Assembly: GCF_003863965.1 (NCBI RefSeq)
Contig: NZ_RRCN01000001.1
Coordinates: forward strand, 6,383,071-6,447,070
DNA: 64,000 bases
Reading direction: 5' to 3'
Source: Paenibacillus oralis
Lineage (GTDB): Bacteria; Bacillota; Bacilli; Paenibacillales; Paenibacillaceae
A program made the position numbers and the translations under genes. Within the stretch, counting starts at the first letter, position 1. Every line of letters starts with the position of its first letter. Shown here in pieces: positions 24,395-32,493 of the stretch. The notes below the pieces were generated by a model. That model saw nothing but the letters and a program-made list of their open reading frames with translations. It was not told where the DNA came from and did no database searches.

Positions 24395-25417
24395 TTACAC
24401 CTCTCCTTCGCTGGCGTACACGTGCAGCAGCGTATCCTCCGGTTTCGGGTACGGCGCGCCTTCCGCCGCCTCCAACGCGTCCTTCAACTGCTGCTGGATC
24501 TCCTTAAGCATCGCTTCGTCCCGTTCCTCGCTCCACAAGCCGTGTTCGATCAGATAGGATTTCATTTTCGGGATGCCGTCCTTTTTCCAGTTCTCATCAA
24601 CTTCATCTTTCGTCCGGTATGCCAGATCGTTATCCGAAGTGGAGTGCGGGGACAGGCGGTACATCATCGCTTCGATCAAGGTCGGCCCCTCCCCGTGCAC
24701 GGCCCGTTCCCTGGCCTCCTTCACGACGCGGTAAACCTCAAGCGCATCGTTGCCGTCAACCCGGATGCCCGGAAAGCCGTAGCCCTGAGCCCGGTCGACC
24801 ACCCGGCCGCCAAGTTGCTTCTTGATCGGCACGGATATAGCGTATTGGTTGTTTTCGCAGAGGAAGATGACCGGCAGCTTCTGAACGCCGGCAAAGTTCA
24901 GGCCTTCATGGAAGTCGCCCTGGTTGCTGGAGCCTTCCCCAAACGTCACATACGAGACAATATCCTTTTTTTGCATTTTGGCGGCTAAAGCAAAGCCAAC
25001 CGCATGCGGAACCTGCGTTGTTACCGGGCTTGAGCCCGTCACGATGCGCAGCCGTTTGCTGCCGAAGTGGCCCGGCATTTGCCGGCCGCCGCTGTTCGGG
25101 TCGCCCGCTTTGGCGAACGCCGACAGCATCAGCTCCTCCAGCGTCATGCCTACCGCCATCACAAAACCGTAGTCGCGGTAATAGGGCAAAAAGTAATCGC
25201 GCTCCCGGTCAAGCGCAAACGCTGCAGCGATCTGCGCCGTCTCCTGCCCGATGCCGGAGACATGAAAATTGATTTTTCCCGCCCGCTGCAGCAGCAGACA
25301 GCGCTCATCGAATTTGCGCGCGAGCACCATGTATTTGTACATCTCGACAACTTCTTCGTCCGACAATCCGAGTTGCTCATGTTTCGGTTTGGTTTGCACT
25401 GAACTTTTGGCGTTCAT
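24395..25417 (-). CDS. bkdAA: 2-oxoisovalerate dehydrogenase E1 alpha subunit
   Basis: 340 residues. The thiamine diphosphate motif is visible as FGEGSSNQGDFHEGLNFAG ... ENNQYAISVP, and the phospholoop-like segment as YRLSPHSTSDND. Typical length for BkdAA/PdhA. A 148-base gap with a small hairpin (CAAGGT / ACCTTG, 25459-25474) separates it from lpdV. Confidence 0.93.
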   Translation of the reverse strand: MNAKSSVQTKPKHEQLGLSDEEVVEMYKYMVLARKFDERCLLLQRAGKINFHVSGIGQETAQIAAAFALDRERDYFLPYYRDYGFVMAVGMTLEELMLSAFAKAGDPNSGGRQMPGHFGSKRLRIVTGSSPVTTQVPHAVGFALAAKMQKKDIVSYVTFGEGSSNQGDFHEGLNFAGVQKLPVIFLCENNQYAISVPIKKQLGGRVVDRAQGYGFPGIRVDGNDALEVYRVVKEARERAVHGEGPTLIEAMMYRLSPHSTSDNDLAYRTKDEVDENWKKDGIPKMKSYLIEHGLWSEERDEAMLKEIQQQLKDALEAAEGAPYPKPEDTLLHVYASEGEV

Positions 25418-25565
25418 GGGAGTTACCTCCTTCGTTTAACTTACATTGGGTTGAAAGGCAAGGTTAGCACCTTGTTACATCTAATCTTAAAACCTGGTAC
25501 TAAGACTTGGAATAACCTTATTATAAACGCTTTTCCGCCAAAAAGAAAACTTTATCCGCGAATGT

Positions 25566-26987
25566 TTATAAAGAAAGCGAGTTTCCTTCGACAGTCAAGG
25601 CCGCTTCCCCGATAATTTCCGAGAGCGTCGGATGGGCAAACACCGCTTGTCCAATCTCCCACGGCGTCGCGTCAAGCAGCTGTGCTAGTGCGGCCTGGCT
25701 GATCAGCTCGGTAACATGCGGACCGATCATGTGGACGCCCAAAATATCATTCGTGCGGGCATCGGCGACCATTTTGACGAACCCTCCGCTTTCCCCGTGT
25801 ACCAGCGCTTTCCCGATCGCTGAAAACGGAACTTTGCCCTCCTTCACTTCATATCCTTTGGCTTTGGCCTCTTTAGCGGTAAGCCCCACTGAAGCGACCT
25901 CAGGCCGGGTATAAACGCAGCGCGCCACCTGGGAAGCGTGATAGCCGTATGAGCTCTCTCCGGCCAAATGGTGCACGGCCGTCAATCCTTCATGGCTGGC
26001 GGCGTGGGCCAACTGCAAACCGCCGATGCAGTCTCCGATTGCGTAAATATGCGGCTCCGTCGTCTGCATATATTCATTTACCCGGATGAACCCCCGTTCC
26101 AAACCGATATCGGTATTTTCCAGGCCGATGTTCTCCACGTTCGCTTGCCGGCCGATCGAAAGCAAAAGCTTGTCCGCCTGCAGCCGCTGCGGCTTCTCTC
26201 CCTGCAGTGCCGTTATATGTACCTGCCCCTCCTGAATCTCGCAGGATTCGGGATCCACCTTGACCCCAGTCAGCACTTTTACGCCGCGTTTCTCCAACTG
26301 CTTGCGCAGTTCGCGGGCCACATCCTCGTCCTCCGCCGGGAGCAACTGGCCCGCCGCTTCCACGATCGTGACTTCCACCCCGAAATCGCTCAGCAAGGAA
26401 GCCCATTCCACGCCGATTACCCCGCCGCCGACGATGATCATCGAACCCGGAAGCTCCTCCAATACGAGCGCCTCATCGCTGCTCAGCACATGCTTCCCGT
26501 CAGGAACCAAGCCGGGCAGCGTCCGCGGCCGCGAACCGGTGGCGATGATCAAATTGGCCGGGACGACCGTCTCCATTTCGCCGTCCGCCAGCTCCACGGC
26601 AACCGCCCCGCTTTTCGGGGAAAAGATCGAAGGCCCGGTGACCCTGCCCTTTCCTTGAATCACCTTGATGTTGTGCTTGCGCATCAAATATTGAACGCCT
26701 TTGTGCAACTGCTCGACAATTTGCCGTTTTCGCTCCTGCACTTTGGGGAACACCAAAGTCAGCCCACTCGTCTCAATGCCGAAAGCGGCGCTTTCCTTCA
26801 TTTGCGCATACAGCTCCGCGCTGCGCAGCAGCGCCTTGCTCGGAATGCAGCCGCGGTGCAAGCAGGTTCCGCCCAGCTTGTCCTGTTCGATGATTACGAC
26901 CTCTTTGCCGAGTTGGGCGGCACGAATTGCGGCGATGTAACCTCCAGTGCCTCCTCCTAAAACCGCCACATCACATTGGATTGCCAT
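25566..26987 (-). CDS. lpdV: Dihydrolipoyl dehydrogenase (E3)
   Basis: 473 residues: FAD-binding GGGTGGYIAAIRAAQLG, redox disulfide GGTCLHRGCIPSK, NAD-binding GGGVIGVEWASLL, second FAD motif YAIGDCIG, and the dimerisation-domain catalytic HAHPTLSE. It reoxidises the dihydrolipoyl group of BkdB. It is the first gene of the bkd cluster. Unlike B. subtilis, the ptb-bcd-buk genes do not precede it in this window. The ATG at 26987 has GGTGGAG eight bases upstream. Confidence 0.94.
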   Translation of the reverse strand: MAIQCDVAVLGGGTGGYIAAIRAAQLGKEVVIIEQDKLGGTCLHRGCIPSKALLRSAELYAQMKESAAFGIETSGLTLVFPKVQERKRQIVEQLHKGVQYLMRKHNIKVIQGKGRVTGPSIFSPKSGAVAVELADGEMETVVPANLIIATGSRPRTLPGLVPDGKHVLSSDEALVLEELPGSMIIVGGGVIGVEWASLLSDFGVEVTIVEAAGQLLPAEDEDVARELRKQLEKRGVKVLTGVKVDPESCEIQEGQVHITALQGEKPQRLQADKLLLSIGRQANVENIGLENTDIGLERGFIRVNEYMQTTEPHIYAIGDCIGGLQLAHAASHEGLTAVHHLAGESSYGYHASQVARCVYTRPEVASVGLTAKEAKAKGYEVKEGKVPFSAIGKALVHGESGGFVKMVADARTNDILGVHMIGPHVTELISQAALAQLLDATPWEIGQAVFAHPTLSEIIGEAALTVEGNSLSL

Positions 26988-27021
26988 GATCAAATCTCCA
27001 CCATTCTTTTTAAAATCGCTA

Positions 27022-27050
27022 TATATAAGTCCCATGCGTCTACGCCACAA
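27022..27050 (-). promoter_or_regulatory. Sigma-A-like promoter of lpdV-bkd
   Basis: TTGTGG (27050-27045), 17 bases, TATATA (27027-27022), about 35 bases before the lpdV ATG. No sigma-54 (-24/-12) promoter of the kind that drives B. subtilis bkd was seen here. Confidence 0.5.
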
Positions 27051-27174
27051 ATCCAATTCCTATTTTACCTTGTTTTGCCCTTAATACAAATCCGCCCTGA
27101 AATGGACAGAACATGCCGAACAAGGTATGATGAAGAGGAACGCCATTTCTGATCGGAAAGGACGACCCTGCTCC

Positions 27175-27477
27175 ATGAAGCTGATGATTTCCCGGTTCAT
27201 TGCGATTCTAATGCTGGTTGTACCAGGTATCGCCGCCATGACCGGGTTCCTTAAAATAAAGGATGCCCTATTTGATTATATGTCCAAACACGGCGACGAT
27301 TCGCTAACCAAAGTCACGTTCGATTGGCTTCAATTTGGGCTTGGATTGCTGCTGTTTGCCGCGGGCGTCGGCTTTTTGGGCGGCTGGATTTTTTTTCGTG
27401 ACCGTAAGCGCAATTACGTAGGCCCGAGATTCCGCAAAAAAGAACCCGCGCAAGCCGAGCAAAATCAACATGAATAA
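27175..27477 (+). CDS. yqzF: YqzF-like membrane protein (DUF2627)
   Basis: About 100 residues with two helices (FIAILMLVVPGIAAMTGFL; FGLGLLLFAAGVGFLGGWIF) and a basic tail starting FFRDRKRNYVGPRF, the DUF2627 pattern. Function unknown; B. subtilis yqzF is also a neighbour of the bkd genes. GGAAAGGA lies about 12 bases before the chosen ATG. A strong terminator follows. Confidence 0.8.
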   Translation: MKLMISRFIAILMLVVPGIAAMTGFLKIKDALFDYMSKHGDDSLTKVTFDWLQFGLGLLLFAAGVGFLGGWIFFRDRKRNYVGPRFRKKEPAQAEQNQHE

Positions 27478-27478
27478 A

Positions 27479-27523
27479 AGCTGTCCCCGCGAAGTTGCTC
27501 CTTCGAAACGGGACAGCTTTTTG
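27479..27523 (+). terminator. Bidirectional terminator between yqzF and the ArsR unit
   Basis: AAGCTGTCCC pairs with GGGACAGCTT around an inner CGAAG...CTTCG hairpin. T-rich tails occur on both sides (TTTTTGG on plus; TTTTATTC on minus), so it can end both convergent units. Confidence 0.8.
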
Positions 27524-27525
27524 GT

Positions 27526-27741
27526 TTATTCGTATAGCGCTTCCTTCAGTTTGCTCGACATCCGCGCCCCGTTCCGGGAAGCGCGCAGCAGGGCCTTCCG
27601 CAGCCGGATGTTCTCCGCCGCCAGATTTTCCGCCTGGGCGATCATTTCGCGCACGAGCTGTCTGTCCGCTTCGCTTAATTCGGGACGCTCCGCCAACCCC
27701 CGGCAGGATTCCAAATCCAACTCCCAATCGTTATCCATCAT
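27526..27741 (-). CDS. Small coiled-coil-like protein downstream of the ArsR gene
   Basis: About 71 residues starting at one of two consecutive ATGs (27741/27738) preceded by AAAGGAT. It is hydrophilic and helical, with regular Leu/Ala spacing (RQLVREMIAQAENLAAENIR) like a short coiled coil. The start is 14 bases behind the ArsR-type gene, so the two are one transcript. The family is not recognised. It has no cysteine-rich metal-binding motif. Confidence 0.6.
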   Translation of the reverse strand: MMDNDWELDLESCRGLAERPELSEADRQLVREMIAQAENLAAENIRLRKALLRASRNGARMSSKLKEALYE

Positions 27742-27754
27742 AACCCATCCTTTC

Positions 27755-28063
27755 CTAATCGCATTTAGCATGCTGGATCGCCTGGGTAAGCAGCGAGATG
27801 ACATGCTCGTCATCACAGCTATAGTACAGCGTGTTTGCTTCCCTGCGGTATTTCACCAGACGCAAATTCCTCAGTGTGCTAAGCTGATGGGATACCGCCG
27901 ATTGCGACAGGTTCAGCACCTCCGACATATGCGTCACCGAGCACTCCTCTTCGGAGAGCAAATACAAAATTTTAATTCGGGTAGGATCCGACAGAGCTTT
28001 AAAAATCGTCGAAACTTTTTCGATTGTATCCGGACTCAAAAACGAATGCACATCTTTTTCCAT
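27755..28063 (-). CDS. ArsR/SmtB-family metal-sensing repressor
   Basis: About 102 residues, a winged helix (SVTHMSEVLNLSQSAVSHQL is the recognition region). The last helix carries D-x-H...H-x2-C (DEHVISLLTQAIQHAKC), the spacing of the alpha-5 zinc/cobalt site of CzrA/SmtB, with Cys in place of the final His. It should release DNA when Zn, Co or a related metal binds. The ATG of MEKDVHSF (28063) is taken as start. A palindromic operator overlaps its own promoter. Confidence 0.88.
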   Translation of the reverse strand: MEKDVHSFLSPDTIEKVSTIFKALSDPTRIKILYLLSEEECSVTHMSEVLNLSQSAVSHQLSTLRNLRLVKYRREANTLYYSCDDEHVISLLTQAIQHAKCD

Positions 28064-28083
28064 CAAATCTGCCTCCAGCAATC

Positions 28084-28112
28084 ATTGTACATGAGCATAT
28101 GTTCATTGGCAG
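28084..28112 (-). promoter_or_regulatory. Promoter with palindromic ArsR operator
   Basis: CTGCCA (28112-28107), 17 bases, TACAAT (28089-28084). The spacer holds TGAGCATATGTTCA (28092-28105), a palindrome with one mismatched pair and of the usual ArsR/SmtB half-site type (TGAAC). A repressor bound here would block polymerase, so autoregulation is likely. Confidence 0.65.
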
Positions 28113-28405
28113 AATATATCTGCGGGCCCATCTTGTCAACCTTCAAAAATGAAAAGCGGCCGCTTCCCGGCTGCAACTGAGCGCCTTTGCATTTGAAACG
28201 TACCACTCATAACGTCTACTTTCCGCATCGCGCAATTGCAAGCTACAAGAAGATTGCTATGTAATCTTCGAGCTTTACTTTTTAGTGGTGAAACATGAAA
28301 ATATTAATATATTCCAAGTTCGAGCCGTTAACTCTAGACGTATTAGCAAACCTTATCACTAAACAAAAAACAGCTGATTTGTAGAAGAATAAGGAGGGCC
28401 CCGCC
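28113..28405 (+). other. Gene-free gap with an orphan terminator-like hairpin
   Basis: No gene or convincing promoter was recognised. A hairpin at 28240-28275 (AAGCT and GAAGATT pairing with AATCTTC and AGCTT) followed by TACTTTTTAG looks like a plus-strand terminator, but no plus-strand gene ends near it. It may be the relic of a lost gene or lie in the leader of the phosphoesterase gene. Confidence 0.4.
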
Positions 28406-29344
28406 ATGCGCAACCTGTCATTCCGCCCGGACGGAACATTCACCATCGTCCAGTTTACCGATTTGCACTGGAGCGGTACGGAGCACGACGAGCGTACAGC
28501 CCGGTTAATGAAGGATATTTTACGTAAAACAGGGCCGGACCTGGTGCTGTTTACCGGGGACGTCATTCATTATGAGGATTGTCCCGATCCGATTACCGCC
28601 TACAGCAATGCAGTAGCCGCCGTCCTGGAAGCCGGCATGCCATGGGCTGCTATCTTCGGCAATCATGACGCCGGACACTCGCTCTCCGCTAAACATGAAC
28701 TGATCCGCCTGCAGCAAAGTGTCCCTCGCTGTCTGACGGAGGAAGGGCCAGAGCTGGGAAACCGCTTGGGGCACACGGTTATCCTGCTGCAATCAGCCGA
28801 AGGAGCCCCGGCGGCTGCCCTTTATTTATTCGACTCCGGGAGCAATGCGGCTCATCCGCCCGGCGGCTTCGAGTGGATTACCCACGGGCAAATCGGCTGG
28901 TATCTGGAGCAATCTGCTGCGCTTGCAGAGGTGAACGGCGGGCAGGCTGTGCCGTCACTTGCTTTTTTGCACATTCCCCTGCCGGAATACAATGAATTAT
29001 GGGACTACCATGTATGTTACGGACACAATTACGAAGGGATGGGCTGTCCCAAGGTGAACTCCGGTTTGTTCGCCTCCTTCGTGGACAGGCAGGATGTCAA
29101 GGGTGTCTTCTGCGGGCATGATCATGTGAATGATTTCTGGGGTGAGCTGCAGGGCATCCGCCTGCATTACGGGCGGGCTACCGGCTACAACAGCTATGGA
29201 CGCGAGGGGTTCCCGCGGGGAGCGCGGGTGATTCAGCTGCGGGAGAACGGGGCTGCATTCGACAGCTGGCTTGCGCTTGAAGGCGGCGAAACGCAGCTTA
29301 CGCAGCCTGAGCATCAGCCGGAGAAGGTGTGGAAGCGGATTTAA
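28406..29344 (+). CDS. Calcineurin-like metallophosphoesterase
   Basis: 312 residues with the five metal motifs in order: FTDLHWSG, LFTGDVIHYED, FGNHDAGHS, a late His (LHIPLPEYNE) and GHDHVNDFWG. It lacks a signal peptide or membrane anchor, so it is probably cytosolic. It resembles the YvnB/DCR2-like group; the substrate is unknown. AAGGAGG lies about 8 bases before the ATG. It is a single-gene unit and somewhat isolated between repeats. Confidence 0.87.
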   Translation: MRNLSFRPDGTFTIVQFTDLHWSGTEHDERTARLMKDILRKTGPDLVLFTGDVIHYEDCPDPITAYSNAVAAVLEAGMPWAAIFGNHDAGHSLSAKHELIRLQQSVPRCLTEEGPELGNRLGHTVILLQSAEGAPAAALYLFDSGSNAAHPPGGFEWITHGQIGWYLEQSAALAEVNGGQAVPSLAFLHIPLPEYNELWDYHVCYGHNYEGMGCPKVNSGLFASFVDRQDVKGVFCGHDHVNDFWGELQGIRLHYGRATGYNSYGREGFPRGARVIQLRENGAAFDSWLALEGGETQLTQPEHQPEKVWKRI

Positions 29345-29491
29345 TGGTGCCCAGCAGCCATGCAGGGATCTCGCGCTTTATGGCCATCTTGCGGCTCAAA
29401 CGGCTACGTGCACAACGCCGTTCAACCGTGGGCCGCTTGTCTTGGCTCGGTCCATTTTTGCCGTTATTTTCCCCACCCCGTAATAAGAAAA

Positions 29492-29513
29492 ACGCCTGAC
29501 GGCGTCCTTTTTA
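29492..29513 (+). terminator. Small hairpin terminator downstream of the phosphoesterase gene
   Basis: ACGCC-TGAC-GGCGT followed by CCTTTTTATT. The reverse strand is also followed by a T-run. It lies about 150 bases after the stop, so assignment to that gene is tentative. Confidence 0.5.
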
Positions 29514-29556
29514 TTCTAGCTCTATTAATGGCTCTGACTTCTACTTTGGACGCTGC

Positions 29557-29743
29557 TCTAACGGACACCAGTGACCTTATCCGCCCATTTCCCGGGTATT
29601 TCCCAGGCTAACGGACACACATGACCCTATTCCACTCTAAACCAGTTCATCCAGGCCGATTTGAGGTAAATAAGAGCATCTGTGTCCGTTACATTTTGCA
29701 AACCTCCGTTTTTCCGAAAATAACGGCTCTGGTGTCCCTTAGC
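29557..29743 (+). repeat. Foldback repeat, CTAACGGACAC type, copy 1
   Basis: Two direct units (TAACGGACAC at 29559 and 29609) are followed by two inverted ones (GTGTCCGTTA at 29682; GTGTCCCTTA at 29732). Both pitches are exactly 50. The outer pair share ACACCAG and the inner pair ACACA/ATG, so units pair 1-4 and 2-3. The same ~190-bp sequence recurs at 52690-52884 with only scattered changes, including long identical runs such as the 29 bases starting at 29573. It lies between the convergent phosphoesterase and spo0A genes. Confidence 0.8.
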
Positions 29744-30012
29744 CCCCAGACTCCTTTTCTCCCCCTCTCTCTACCTACGCATCGCCCACTACCCTACCCG
29801 AAATTTTATAAATTCTGGCGCGCAATGTTAAAAAAACACCGCTCCTTTACCGGTTTCCGAAGGAACCAATAAATAAGCGGTATTTTGGTTTACTACTCAA
29901 AAGTTTGTCGGTATAAAAACGGCATTTTCGGATATTCGTCGCCAAAATCGAACTGGCTGGATGCCGTTTCCAAAATCCGAAATCCATTGTCGTACCTCTA
30001 CTCCCTATCCTT
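29744..30012 (+). other. Gene-free gap with degenerate palindromes
   Basis: Contains related short units (ACCGGTTTCC near 29849, AAGCGGTATTTTGG near 29876, AACGGCATTTTCGG near 29918, GCCGTTTCCAAAATCCG near 29962) that suggest another decayed foldback repeat, without the regular pitch. No gene is credible, and no clear terminator was seen for spo0A. Confidence 0.35.
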
Positions 30013-30819
30013 TCAAGACACTTTGTGCTCAATTCTCAGCTTGTCGGCCACCATCGCGATAAACTCGCTGTTCGTTGGTTTGGATTTGGAAATGTTGATC
30101 GTGTAGCCGAACAGATGGCTGATGGAATCAATGTTGCCCCGCGTCCAGGCGACTTCAATCGCATGCCGGATGGCGCGTTCCACACGGGATGGTGTGGTTT
30201 TGAACTTCTCCGCGATCGCGGGATACAGCGTTTTCGTGATAGCGCCCAAAATTTCGATGTTGTTGTAGACCATCGTGATGGCTTCGCGCAAATACTGGTA
30301 ACCCTTAATATGCGCAGGAACTCCGATTTCATGAATGATCGAAGTAATATTCGCATCCAGGTTTTTGCCTTTGCCAAGCGGAACTACATTCGATTTCGCA
30401 AAAGCTGCCGCAGGAGCCCCGCTTGTCGTCATATGCTGTACGCCAACGAGCTGACGAATTCGATTGGCGAGCACCTCCATGTCAAACGGCTTCAAAATGT
30501 AGTAAGAAGCGCCGAGCTGGACGGCACGCTGCGTAATGTTCTCTTGCCCGAAAGCGGTCAGCATGATGATTTTGGGCTGCGGATTCAGATTCAAATCACG
30601 GATACGTTCCAACACACCCAGACCATCCAGGTGCGGCATGATGATATCCAGGATCAGAACATCCGGTACTTTGGCCGCGTTTTCGATCATCTCCAGCACT
30701 TCTTCTCCGTTATAGGCGATTCCAGAGACGATCATATCGTCCTGCTCCGAAATATATTCCGCAAGCAAATTCGTAAATTCTCGGTTATCATCCGCCAACA
30801 ACACTTCGATTTTTTGCAC
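30013..30819 (-). CDS. spo0A: Sporulation master regulator Spo0A
   Basis: 268 residues. Receiver domain with phosphoacceptor Asp58 (LILDIIMPHLDG) and Lys in YILKPFD; a variable linker; and the Spo0A-specific DNA-binding domain (HEIGVPAHIKGYQYLREAI; recognition helix TTPSRVERAIRHAIEVAW). Phosphorylated Spo0A starts sporulation and represses abrB-type genes. The GTG at 30819 is chosen since AAGGAGG lies about 10 bases upstream and the homologous sequence begins there. It is downstream of spoIVB, as in all Bacilli. Confidence 0.97.
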   Translation of the reverse strand: MQKIEVLLADDNREFTNLLAEYISEQDDMIVSGIAYNGEEVLEMIENAAKVPDVLILDIIMPHLDGLGVLERIRDLNLNPQPKIIMLTAFGQENITQRAVQLGASYYILKPFDMEVLANRIRQLVGVQHMTTSGAPAAAFAKSNVVPLGKGKNLDANITSIIHEIGVPAHIKGYQYLREAITMVYNNIEILGAITKTLYPAIAEKFKTTPSRVERAIRHAIEVAWTRGNIDSISHLFGYTINISKSKPTNSEFIAMVADKLRIEHKVS

Positions 30820-30883
30820 TTTCCAACTTCCTCCTTCAGGTAAATGGATAGGTTTTTTTGTTGTTCTCTTCTTCCCAGAATAA

Positions 30884-30919
30884 GGATTCGACACGCAAAA
30901 GTAAATTCCTTCTGTCGAA
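30884..30919 (-). promoter_or_regulatory. Sigma-H promoter of spo0A with adjacent 0A box
   Basis: Minus strand: AGGAATT (30910-30904), 13 bases, CGAATCC (30890-30884), the same spacing as the sigma-H promoter of spoVG. Directly upstream, TGTCGAA (plus strand, 30913-30919) is an exact 0A box. A second exact box on the minus strand lies at 31005-30999. This matches the autoregulated Ps promoter of B. subtilis spo0A. Confidence 0.7.
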
Positions 30920-31040
30920 AATTATTTTTCTTTATTTTTTTGCGGTGTTAAGATATAATTAAATATTTATTTACACAAAGCGATGTTGTTCGTATGTTTT
31001 CGACAAACCTATACACCGTTTTGCTTGCCGGATGTCGATA

Positions 31041-31080
31041 AAAAGAAAAAAATCTTAAGGCTTTAGCTCGCCTTAAGATT
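31041..31080 (-). terminator. Terminator of spoIVB
   Basis: A perfect 11-base stem, AATCTTAAGGC / GCCTTAAGATT, is followed on the minus strand by TTTTTTTCTTTT. The spoIVB stop codon is inside the loop, so the gene's last codons form one arm. Confidence 0.85.
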
Positions 31081-32394
31081 TTGGAAAGTGTTCTGTTGAC
31101 GTTCCAATATTCCCGCGTCCTGCAGCATCCATTCAATAAAACAGCCGTAGCCGGATTTCGGATCGTTCACAAACACATGGGTTACGGCGCCGATCAGCTT
31201 TCCGTTTTGCATAATCGGGCTGCCGCTCATACCTTGTACGATCCCGCCGGTTTTCGCCACCAGCCGGGGATCCGTGATCCTCAGAACCAGCCCTTTTGTT
31301 TCCGGCACGCTTTGTTTGGACACATGCACGATCTCGACTTTAAAACGTTCGACCCGCTGGCCTTCCACAACCGTTAAAATTTCAGCGGGACCTTCTTTGA
31401 CCTCCTCCGCAAACGCTACGGGCACCGGTTTCTGGTAAACGCTATGCTCCGGATTTTGCGTCATCTTGCCGCAAATTCCAAAATGCGTATTGCGTTCGAT
31501 ATTGCCGAGCGTTTTGCCTTCCTTCAGAAAATGAGCGCGTTTCTCGCCGGGCTCCCCGCTTTCGCTTTTGGAAATCGAGGTAACGCTGGACTGCAAAATT
31601 TGACCGCTGCCCACGACAATCGGCGTTTGGGTATTCATATCGGTAATAATATGCCCTAACGCCCCGTATACACCTTGCTCAGGAGCATAAAACGTCAAAG
31701 TGCCTACCCCTGCCGCCGAATCGCGTATATACAGCCCCAGCCGCCATGCGTGATCCTGCTTGTCGAAAGCCGGAGTTAAAGAAGTCGTGTATTCCTTGCT
31801 GTCCCGTTTGTAGGTCACCTGCATCGGTCGTTTGTTTTTACCAGCCTCTTCGGCGATTTCGGCCACATCCCGAACATCCTTCAACTTAATGCCGTTGATG
31901 TGCGTGATCAAATCTCCAGCTTGAATTCCAGCCACTTCACCGGGAGACAGCTTGTTCGTCTCCGTGATCACCTGATGGTGGCCAACCACCAAAATTCCTG
32001 CGGATTTTACTTTTACCCCAATCGTTTGGCCGCCGGGAATCACTTTCAAATCAGGAATTACGTTGACCTTTACGGTCTTAAGAGGAATTTGACCGAATAA
32101 TTTCATGCGGAGTTTGGCTTCTCCGCTCCGAAGCGACGAAAGCTTGAGCGGATGTCCCAAAGACACTTTCATGGAAGGGTTAGGCTGTCCGTTTAATCGG
32201 ATGACATCCGGCCGATCCACACTGACTTCGGCCTGTACGGGCAGCGCTAACGAAATTTGCGTGCCTTGACCTTGGAACAGGCGCAGCTCGTCCGGCAGAA
32301 CAGGCGCTTCCCCCTTCGCTGCGGACGTACCGATGAAACAAAAGAAGAAAGCAAGTAAAAGACCGAGCATTCTTTTCCTGAGGTTCGGGTTCAA
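31063..32394 (-). CDS. spoIVB: SpoIVB serine peptidase
   Basis: 443 residues. Signal/anchor helix (residues 9-26), a PDZ domain near 125-205 (VVGHHQVITETNKLSPGEVAG, then IQAGDLITHING), and a trypsin-like S55 peptidase domain with His248 (GALGHIITD) and Ser390 (QGMSGSPIMQ). Made in the forespore, it crosses into the intermembrane space and cleaves SpoIVFA, turning on pro-sigma-K processing. The start is a TTG with AAGGGAG upstream. The recN-spoIVB-spo0A order is conserved. Confidence 0.96.
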   Translation of the reverse strand: MNPNLRKRMLGLLLAFFFCFIGTSAAKGEAPVLPDELRLFQGQGTQISLALPVQAEVSVDRPDVIRLNGQPNPSMKVSLGHPLKLSSLRSGEAKLRMKLFGQIPLKTVKVNVIPDLKVIPGGQTIGVKVKSAGILVVGHHQVITETNKLSPGEVAGIQAGDLITHINGIKLKDVRDVAEIAEEAGKNKRPMQVTYKRDSKEYTTSLTPAFDKQDHAWRLGLYIRDSAAGVGTLTFYAPEQGVYGALGHIITDMNTQTPIVVGSGQILQSSVTSISKSESGEPGEKRAHFLKEGKTLGNIERNTHFGICGKMTQNPEHSVYQKPVPVAFAEEVKEGPAEILTVVEGQRVERFKVEIVHVSKQSVPETKGLVLRITDPRLVAKTGGIVQGMSGSPIMQNGKLIGAVTHVFVNDPKSGYGCFIEWMLQDAGILERQQNTFQNLKAS

Positions 32395-32493
32395 TGGCTG
32401 TCACGCTCCCTTAGCTTCTTTCGCTTGACGAAAAGGTGGTCGCCAATTGCGTACCTTTAAGATACCCCGGGGCAGGTCTTTTATTACTGTCAA

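Noticed and set aside
29360..29872. Two plus-strand frames between the phosphoesterase and spo0A genes
   Set aside because: They translate the foldback element and flanking T-rich DNA; a terminator hairpin lies inside the first.
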